Assembly: GCA_007844125.1 (NCBI GenBank)
Contig: CM017572.1
Coordinates: 37,940,736 to 38,004,735, forward strand
Length of the DNA: 64,000 bases
From: Sinonovacula constricta
Taxonomy: Eukaryota; Mollusca; Bivalvia; Cardiida; Solecurtidae
Reading direction: 5' to 3'
Every line of letters starts with the position of its first letter. The stretch's first letter is position 1. The position numbers and the translations under genes were made by a program. Below, piece after piece: positions 57,101 through 64,000 of the stretch. The notes below the pieces were generated by a model, which was given only the letters and a program-made list of their open reading frames with translations, was not told the origin of the DNA and made no database searches.

Positions 57101-60100
57101 AAAATATCACTAAGTATCTGACTCAATAGTTTAATCTGTCCATCACAGTCAACATCAATGTAACAAATCATTTCTAAATAATGTACGGGTTAGATTAGTA
57201 TCATGTTTCCCCTTGTGTGATCACCAGGTCCAGTACGGAGCCAGAAGTCCCTGGTGCTGTCAGCGGCGGAGTTCCAGCGATTGACCAACAGTGGTTTGTT
57301 AAGGCTTCAGCCTCCCAGTCAGGAGAGCTTGGTCAAGTGTCCAGTCACTGCCCCCACCATCACAGTACCACAAACTGTCCCCTATCTAGGCATGACCAAT
57401 ACAGGGATAGAAGATAAAGATGTAAGTGACCTTAGCCCATACTCTGGTTTGTCCAGTAATGTTTTTGATGAGTAGGCCCATTTTGTTACATTGTTTGGAT
57501 TTCATATCTGGTTGGATATGTTAACTACATTTTAAAGTGTTTTCAGAGTTCATATAACATATGTTTTGACTGCCGGCTCTGGAGTAATGAGCAAATTACA
57601 TGGTTTGATATTTTGAAGAAAAACAAATGTTACTCAATGTATATATGTGCTAATTCTGTAGTTTTATTCTCTTGTAATGTTGTTGTTTGTCATTGCCATG
57701 AAAGACAAAGGTTCTGAGTAAAAACTAGTTTTACAAGGAATACAGTGGAACAATAGAAAGGTTATGTAATCATTTATGATAAGACTTGTATAGTTAAGTT
57801 AATAATAATGACTGATTCTATAACAAATGTATATGTTAACAGGCAAAGGTTGTTAAACGGCAGCAGAGGATGATCAAGAACAGAGAGTCTGCAAGTTTAT
57901 CGAGAAAAAGAAAGAAAGAGGTAAGCTTTGTTGCTATGCAGGCTGTTCCATTAAAGTTTTCTGTTTCTGTTAGCATGTAAAAGGTTATGTTCAGATAAGA
58001 GAAGTTGAAACAGTTGTATCAAGAATATCTGTTGTTATGATTGTTACCTGTTTTATAAGTCGAAAAAATGTCTGCACCTCAGATTTGTTGTTAGAAATAT
58101 TGTCTTGGTTCAATAGATAACAGATCTGTGTCCACTGAGAAGTGAAAATAAAACTTCTTACTTTACTTGGAGAGTAAGGTGAGAAATCAGCTCATAAATA
58201 TGCCAATTATTAACATAGTCATACATATGTGTGGTGGGCCATTTGGTGTTTTTTTTAATTATTAAATGTTACATTACATGTAATACCAGATTATTCTGTT
58301 AATACCTATGTTTTGATGGTAGTATCACAAACCATCTGTACATATGTCTATTGGTACATCTACAGTACATGTCAGGCCTGGAGATGAAGCTACAGGAATT
58401 CAGTTCAGAGAATGAGAAGTTACGACAAGAGAATCTCGCTTTGAAGAGAAAACTCTCGGATCTCAACTATGAGGTAAGTTTTAAATGGATTCTATTCCGA
58501 CATTGAGGAAAGTTTTAAATCAATTTTATTCACATGCAATGTTTTGAACATGTTTGTTGTAAAAATGATGTACAAATAAACATTTGTAATCGTGCACTTT
58601 ATGACCAACATAAATGCACAGAAGCATAAGGTATTTTCCTCTATTCAGTCATTTACTGAATTAACCCTTTTAGTACAATTTATGTTACATATAATGGTTT
58701 TAAGCTTCAGTTTATGAACAACAAAAATATAAACTGTTTTCAGAAGCTCTTAGTGAAATTAAACAATTTTGTTAAGATGCATTTCTTGAAAACCACTGAC
58801 TTGATTCATTTCTTGAAAATCACTGACGTCTTTATTTCTTGAAAACCACTGGTGTCTTCATTTCTTGAAAATCACTAATGTGATTCTTTTCTTTAAAACC
58901 AATGACATTTTTTACTTTCTACTTGGAGTATTGGTTCCCTATCAAAAGCATAACTTTCAAAAAGGTAGGTAACCTTAAAGTCATTGCAGAGTTATGCCTG
59001 TTAATTTACTTTCAGTTTTATTAATATTTCTTGGTCTGCTCGTATTCATCTATTTATGTATTTGTGTCTGCAGAATGAGAACCTGAAGAAGACCTTTACA
59101 GTGTCCCCTGCCATAAAGAAGACTTGCCTTCTGTCTATGTTCATTCTGCTTACACTCAACCTTGGAGCTTGGAGGTAAATCTTGTTTATAATTAAGGAAA
59201 GTAAAGCTTATTGCAAAAACAGAAGATGGGCGAAAACGATGGTGTGAATTATGTATGCATAATAAAACAAATGTATGATATTGTGCCTATATAAAAATTT
59301 AATACTGATGTATACATGTGTTACTGTCTTTTGTAGTCAGGTGAACCATTGTCCTTATTTCATGGGTAGAAAAGAAAAAAATCCTTATTACTCCTTAAAA
59401 TGTAAACTTATTTACTTCAAACATTATTAACAAGAATATCCTTGTTTTTATTCCTCCTTAATAATATCTGTAACTTCCATGTTTAGTGGCATCCAGCTTA
59501 CAGCCAACACAGGAACTGCAGACCTCAGCAGCACTGTGATTCACAAAGGGAGACAACTGCTAACTGTACGAGAGCAGGAGGTGGAGAACACATGGTCGCT
59601 TCCTGAGGATACGGTGGACAAGCTGCACAGTCTTATCCTGGAGTATGGTGGGGCACGTGGCTCTGATGGGGGGGTCAACATCACAGATGTGCCCCCCATG
59701 TGCCCAACATACTTCAACAAGACAGAATCTATGAGGTGAGTGGTAGGGTGAATGTAAAGAGTTTAAAAAGAAACTTCAAATATGTATGAACTGTAGAATA
59801 ATAGCATATTTCATATGAGGAGCTTTAAAGTTTGCAAAATCTAGGGATGCTTTTGGAAATACTTCCTGGTTACATTCTTATAATGAAACTTTTTTTTTCA
59901 TGGTTTCTTTCTGACTGGTTACAAATCGATTGATTTAGAATTACTGTTTGTATCGTTTCATTCCCCAAATGATCCAGCTTGCAGGATGGATGGATAATAT
60001 TTCCTCATAGTAATACCTTTTTTTTGTGAAAAAATAACCCCGATACCTTTTTCAGACTGGCGGAGCAGCTTGCAGGCTGGATGTACAGTCACGAAGAGGA

Positions 60101-62327
60101 GAAGAAGAAAGCAGAGAAGAAACAGAGGAAGGGCATCAAGGAGAAGGAGTTACGTCCCCTGTCAACTCTCCGCAGGGCTATGAGGGAGGACGTGGATTTT
60201 GTACACAAGAAATATCTAAGGTAGGTACCCCCAGCATTGATTTATAATTTATGTATTTTTGTCTAGGCGTATTAATAAAACTACAGTTTAAAGCAAAAGT
60301 GACATAGCTAGAAACTAACCATAACTGAAAAGTCTGATCATTCAGCCTACAGTTTTGAATCTTCACTACTTGTAAGTCGTGTAAATCTGTCCTTGTGCTT
60401 TTTACATTAACAAATATTTTGTTACATATTAGTATAATGTTTTATACCCAGAATAATCAGTTTTATTGTAGTAAACCCACAGTGAGCTGTTGGTGATTAA
60501 ACCAAATCTTTTAAGTTTATTTTTTTATTTGATTTTTCTTTTGTACAAAACAAGAAGAAAAACTTTACTCGTCTGTGACATGTATGTCATTATGTTTATA
60601 GGTCTCTTGATGCAAGTAACCAGTTGCAATTGTATGGTGGGGCTGACACAGGGAGAGATTTCCTCAAGGCCATCCATAGACGCAATGATACATTCTATGT
60701 TCTCTCTTTTGATGAGGTATGACATCAGTTATTATTCGGTTGATTAAGTTACCAAAACTTTTCTTTGATTCATGTTCAATATGCATCATTTTTTAAAGGA
60801 AGCAAAGCGTTTCAATTCTTTTAAAGGTCTGATTGGAGCCATTTTAAACTGTTTTAGTATAGAATAATTTTTTAAAAAAGTTCATTTAATTTCATTTTAA
60901 CAAGCCTTGAGTTTCAAGCACATTTATCAAACTTAATTATACAAGTAAGCTGTATTGAAAAGACAGCGTCGAATTCGTAGCTCTTAAGGTACATGTTACC
61001 TGTGAACTTGAATTTGATTAAAGTTATTTGTTTATAGTCCATTGGGAAAACATTTCTTGCAACTTACATTAACCTACTGACAGTAAAACCAATACTTTGG
61101 GTACCAAGTACCTGGAGAAATCTGCAGTTATTAATTTTGCTCATAGGCTAACATTGCCAGGTCAGTTTCAGGGTTCAAACCCTGGACCTCTGATGAAGAG
61201 TCCAACTTATTAACCACTAAACCATGGATGTCCTAATTATAATTTCATTGATTTGTTATTATACAACACAATTCCATTTGTCACACTGTTTGTTCCCAGG
61301 ATTATTACCTAGTACCGGCTGTGTATCACAATAAGACATCTCGACCCAGGATGTCACTGGTCATGCCAGCACTCGCACTCAATGGTAGGTTATTTATATA
61401 GTTAACACTCTTTAAGAAATAGAATGGTGTGACAATAAAGTAATTTTCAAATCGCCATTTGATTTATTTTAAAGTATGATAATTGATTATTGAAGGGAAA
61501 ATAGATGGGACTTGGTAGGGCAATTGATATAGCGTCGGCTCCAGGTACGGGAGACCCAGGGTTTGATCCCGGGTCGCGACATACTAAAGTTGTTAAAAAT
61601 GGTAGTGCTATAGCTCCCTTGCTAACACTCAAGCAAATATAAAGGTAGTTCCACAACTGGTTGGCCTGGTTTCAGGATAATGTGACTGGGTGTGGTATCA
61701 TGTCAAGTGTTCACGGCATGCTGTACACAGTGAAGGCAGCACTATATCTGCTTTAAGTGGTCATTGTCTCCAGATAACTGAAATACTGTTGGTGGGACAA
61801 TAAACCCTCTTAACATGAAGGGAAAATATTAGATTTTCCTTAAGACTTTTAATTTCAAGATTAATCTGCAACTTTAACTTTTAACCTGCTAAGCACAGAA
61901 AGATTATATATAATATATATAAATTTTATATTTAATGATTCTGTCATATGTTAACATTTTTCATATTGTTTCAATGATATTCGTCTCGAAGATTTACAGA
62001 CATTCTTTCCCTAACACCATTTTGTGGTTTTTAAAATACAATTTGTTCTTAAGTTTAGCTGAGTGTATTAATACTTATACTTTTCAAATGGTCATTTTAG
62101 GTATGTTAAAGAAATATTTGCCTCTTTATCTCTACATCACTTTTCCCAATGTTTTTCCAGAGTCCATGTCCCCACCTGAGGGTCAGGTGGGTATGATGCA
62201 GGTTGACTGTGAGGTGATGAACACACAGCTAATTCACGTGCAGAAGGTGGCCATCCCCAGACATGTGCGTGACAAACACAACAACTCCTACACACGTTAC
62301 GACAACTCAAGGTCCTACTCTCCCTAG
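42186..62327 (+). CDS. ATF6: ATF6, ER-membrane bZIP transcription factor of the unfolded protein response, 15 exons, 632 aa
   Basis: Family role: held in the ER membrane, moved to Golgi under stress, cut by site-1 and site-2 proteases; the released bZIP half activates chaperone genes. Exons: 42186-42252, 46290-46384, 47281-47377, 54673-54773, 55369-55514, 56722-56852, 57228-57421, 57843-57920, 58366-58473, 59074-59174, 59487-59735, 60056-60220, 60602-60716, 61300-61384, 62161-62327; all GT-AG, all phases agree. Seen: acidic N-terminus; IKSEPLSP (98-105) and IKVEP (149-153); basic region [20 protein letters not shown] (280-299), N290 to R298 spacing intact; zipper L308, F315, L322, L329, L336, L343; transmembrane helix about 356-372; RQLL (395-398) as site-1-protease site; luminal C445 and C594; N-glycosylation sequons at 437, 450, 539, 560, 618. 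Human ATF6 is 670 aa. Odd: no proline after the membrane asparagine (NLGA), and a giant minisatellite at the exon 3 donor. Confidence 0.95.
42880..43915 (+). other. Possible degraded transposon-derived segment in ATF6 intron 1
   Basis: Two short frames (42884-43069 and 43721-43912) both encode lysine/glycine-rich stretches with repeated LGK/FGK/ELG words ([30 protein letters not shown]). Further on, 44235-44310 can be read as [16 protein letters not shown], faintly like the hAT C-terminal dimerisation motif. No termini or target duplication were found. This is a weak hint of a decayed hAT-type gene. Confidence 0.25.
44575..44760 (+). repeat. SINE family A body fragment in ATF6 intron 1
   Basis: 'ataagggtagttccatggct', 'aggataatgtgactgggcg', 'ggtatcattccaggtgttca' and 'acagtgaaggcagcact' match the 25379 and 61508 copies. 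The tRNA-like head is missing and the 3' part is rearranged, with a second 'gtgtggtgtcatgtcagatg' phrase. Confidence 0.75.
44928..45265. other. CG/TG microsatellite plus GC-rich block in ATF6 intron 1
   Basis: 'gcgcgcgcgtgtgtgtgtgt' (44929-44948) is an alternating purine-pyrimidine run with Z-DNA potential. The following 44990-45265 is unusually CpG-rich for this window and briefly open ([19 protein letters not shown]), but has no splice context and no recognised domain. It may be a recent insertion or an element end. Confidence 0.4.
45266..46289. other. ATF6: Remainder of ATF6 intron 1
   Basis: AT-rich, no exon. It ends in a long T-rich tract (tattttttattttttcag) that forms the exon 2 acceptor. 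Confidence 0.6.
46385..47280 (+). other. ATF6: ATF6 intron 2
   Basis: No coding or mobile feature is seen. The 61-codon minus-strand frame here is unsupported. Confidence 0.6.
47374..52550 (+). repeat. 49-bp minisatellite (about 105 copies) starting at the ATF6 exon 3 splice donor
   Basis: The unit is 'agtggtcagtagtacttgtg' plus 'gcaatgttggctacagttag' plus 'ttataaagc' (49 bp). The first unit begins with the last four bases of exon 3 (AGTG at 47374-47377) and its donor GTCAGT; successive starts at 47374, 47423 and 47472 confirm the period. Copies differ mostly at one or two fixed positions (ggctac/gtctac/ggatac; aagcag/aatcag/aaccag). The array ends near 52550 with a degraded half unit. Every unit therefore repeats the exon 3 donor context. 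Confidence 0.97.
52551..54672. other. ATF6: ATF6 intron 3 after the minisatellite
   Basis: It contains a (ctg/cta) triplet-rich stretch at 53380-53465 ('ctactactactgctgctgtt', several cycles) and a 43-bp tandem duplication at 53592-53678 ('gtgttatatgtgtactctta' twice). No exon is seen before the acceptor ttgttctttcag at 54661-54672. Confidence 0.65.
55515..56721 (+). other. ATF6 intron 5 with a diverged bivalve-type repeat (about 55570-55905)
   Basis: 'ttatgcgcctgtcaaagacg', 'tttgtccggagcataactcc' and 'gctattgacataaaactt' followed by 'atagat...attgagatgga' recur in weaker form at about 55795-55890 ('gtctggaccatacttctac', 'gctattgacttgaaactt'). At 56020-56180 'agtgca(c/t)tccacaa' type phrases recur twice ('agagtgcactccaaaac', 'gcagtccacaataatg'). 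This is non-coding repeat DNA. Confidence 0.55.
61508..61818 (+). repeat. tRNA-derived SINE (family A), full-length, ATF6 intron 14
   Basis: The head 'ttggtagggcaattgatata' and the B-box-like 'gggtttgatcccgggtcg' are followed by the family body ('atggtagtgctatagctccc', 'aatgtgactgggtgtggtat', 'ggcatgctgtacacagtgaa') and the tail 'gggacaataaaccct'. It is a good match to 25379-25690 along its length. Confidence 0.87.
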
Positions 62328-63210
62328 TCATGCAAGGTTCTAAACACTGTGGAAGTTCCAGAGACCATACTTCTGACTGAATTGTTTTTTGCAGACAAGT
62401 AAATTGACCTGTCCTGTCACAACAATTTGATTGGTCTGTTTCTTGATAATCTTACTTGATTTATCACTGTTTGGTCAACTTTGTGAAATCTTCTAGAAGT
62501 AGCAAGTTAATTGAGCATTTGATTGGTCAGTTCTGTGAAAAACATCTGAAGGCTTCAATATGATTGGTCAGTTTGGTGAATGGCAACGATCAAAGGGAGC
62601 AGTTTGTGAAAACTGTTAACATTGCATCAGATGCATTAGAACTGATATATAAAATTGGTCAATTTGATGAAAAACATCAGAAGGGATTGAATTTGAGTGT
62701 TTTCAAAAGATGTTTTACACAGTAGAGCTGCCCTGTTGTTAAGATCATGATATACTGACATACACAAAGTCATTTCAAAAGCCATTTATTAGTTTATAGT
62801 AATATTATAATGATCTTTGGAGAGATGATAGTTTTGCCTAATCTATGTTAATAAGTACAATACTATGTTGTACAGAATTTAAAAAACCTTTGGTAATCTA
62901 TATGAATATCATTCTGAAAAATTTACATCTTACGTTTATGATATTTGAGTAGATCTACACAGATCGAGTCCTAGAGGTAGGATGGTTGTGATTTTGCCCA
63001 GATTAAACATTGTACTGTAGATGGTTCTGAGGTCATTAACCGTAGAAAAACTACATCAAAGTCAACATTGTTGTTATGTAATCTGATACTTTTACTATCA
63101 GGCTTGGCAGGACAAGTGTTGACTTGATTTTAAAAAGTTTTTAAATTATACATAAACTTATGTGACTCTCAACTTCAACAGAAAATGGTACATATGCAAG
63201 TATTAACATC
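62328..63210 (+). other. ATF6: ATF6 3' UTR with a decayed 'attggtcagtttggtgaa' repeat
   Basis: Between 62420 and 62700 the phrase 'gattggtcagtttggtgaa' recurs five times with drift (near 62428, 62470, 62542, 62559 and 62656). Several copies are followed by 'aaacatc(t/a)gaagg'. No canonical AATAAA lies near the stop; ATTAAA occurs at about 63002. The true 3' end is not determined. Confidence 0.5.
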
Positions 63211-63456
63211 TAGGCCCATATTCACCAACCATTCTTAAGTAAGAATTGCTCAGGTCATGGATTTCAATCCATACTATCTTCATTATGTAGTTAGCTACAT
63301 GCCTGTTCTTTTTGCATGACACTTCAAATTTGCTAATTTGAGCTTAAAATCGCATAGAAACTTCATAAAGAAGCTAAGGTTATGCTGGTATGAAAATTGT
63401 GACTTGGGCCTAAGTCATGACTTAGGCTTAAGAATGGTTGGTGATTACGGAGCCTA
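63211..63456. mobile_element. Fold-back MITE downstream of ATF6
   Basis: The left arm TAGGCCCATATTCACCAACC plus attcttaag (63211-63239) matches the reverse complement of the right arm (63427-63456: TAGGCTCCGTAATCACCAAC plus cattcttaag). Arms are about 29 bp with a few mismatches and the total length is 246 bp. Inner 'cctaag..gacttagg' repeats add further hairpins. No clear target duplication is visible. Confidence 0.7.
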
Positions 63457-64000
63457 GGTATAAATTGTTGATTTATCCAAATACTCATTTTAACAACACT
63501 GTGTTTTCAATTGCTCAGAATGTCTCCAGTAGTTATGGCTACAATGGTGAATACACTTTTACAGTGAACTGTCTTACTTGCCCTATATATGCATTGAATA
63601 TTTTAAAATTATTGTTACTGTCATTATCTTTTTTTAAGGAAAGATAGTTGGGTTATCAATTTGTATCATTCAAGAATAAGTGCGCTTGGCCTTTTTAAGA
63701 TATTTCCGATGTTACTATGGGATTGAGAGGGGTTATTGTTCTGACAGTTCTGATACGGCAATGTTCTGATATAATATATCCATACATTCTGTATCTTACC
63801 AATTATTGCTACTACATAACAAGGGAAATGGGATAATAGATACGCATGGAGTGAGCCTAGTTCAAATGTGAGTCTTGTCTCTTTATTATTGGACTTTTTA
63901 TAAATCAGAACTGTTTCCAGATAACTGAGAGACTGTTGGTGGGACAATAAACCCAATAAACATATAAGGCATAAAGAAAGTTCCTACAATCATATTCCAA
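63457..64000. other. Downstream flank with a SINE 3' tail (63905-63965)
   Basis: 'tttccagataactgagagac' and 'tgttggtgggacaataaacc' match the end of the family A SINE at 61508, so a 5'-truncated copy lies here; its AATAAA words (63941 and 63953) could also serve as poly(A) signals. No gene is seen up to the window edge. Confidence 0.55.

Noticed and set aside
61447..61656. 69-codon minus-strand frame
   Set aside because: Antisense of the family A SINE in ATF6 intron 14 ([12 protein letters not shown] is the reversed B-box).

Overview
This is animal nuclear DNA, most likely from a bivalve mollusc (inference). Overall composition is AT-rich. Genes are split into short exons with canonical GT-AG introns. 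The DNA between them is full of diverged tRNA-derived SINEs, fold-back and hAT-like MITEs, a nested PIF/Harbinger pair, long minisatellites and the imperfect 'cttggtcagaatgtttgtct' repeats that are widespread in bivalve genomes. There are no operons, CRISPR arrays or other prokaryotic features.

Two genes can be read end to end on the + strand. (1) 15101-26762 is a zeta-crystallin/NADPH:quinone oxidoreductase (CRYZ): 8 coding exons, 336 aa, all phases consistent. (2) 42186-62327 is ATF6, the ER-membrane bZIP sensor of the unfolded protein response: 15 exons, 632 aa, with bZIP, one transmembrane helix, an RxxL site-1-protease motif and both luminal redox cysteines. I joined the exons by hand from splice sites, phase and family similarity.

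Weaker gene evidence: the last three exons of an unidentified + strand gene (1585-2413); a possible promoter with short divergent ORFs near 7.0-7.6 kb; single-exon candidates at 8304-8484(-), 9908-9979(+), 14792-14875(+) and 28657-28770(-); a small spliced gene at about 37.4-39.0 kb(+); and a lysine-rich first exon (41850-42021, -) that would make the ATF6 promoter bidirectional.

Layout: 0-2.4 kb, tail of an unknown gene; 2.4-15 kb, repeats with scattered candidate exons; 15.1-26.8 kb, CRYZ, inflated by intronic minisatellites including a 5.2-kb array of 34-bp units organised into 1176-bp higher-order units; 26.8-42 kb, mostly mobile DNA; 42.2-62.3 kb, ATF6, whose intron 3 carries about 105 copies of a 49-bp unit that includes the exon 3 splice donor; 62.3-64 kb, ATF6 3' UTR and downstream DNA.

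The most unusual theme is tandem duplication seeded across 5' splice sites. It is seen twice independently: four decaying copies of the end of CRYZ exon 3, and the roughly 105-copy array starting at the ATF6 exon 3 donor.
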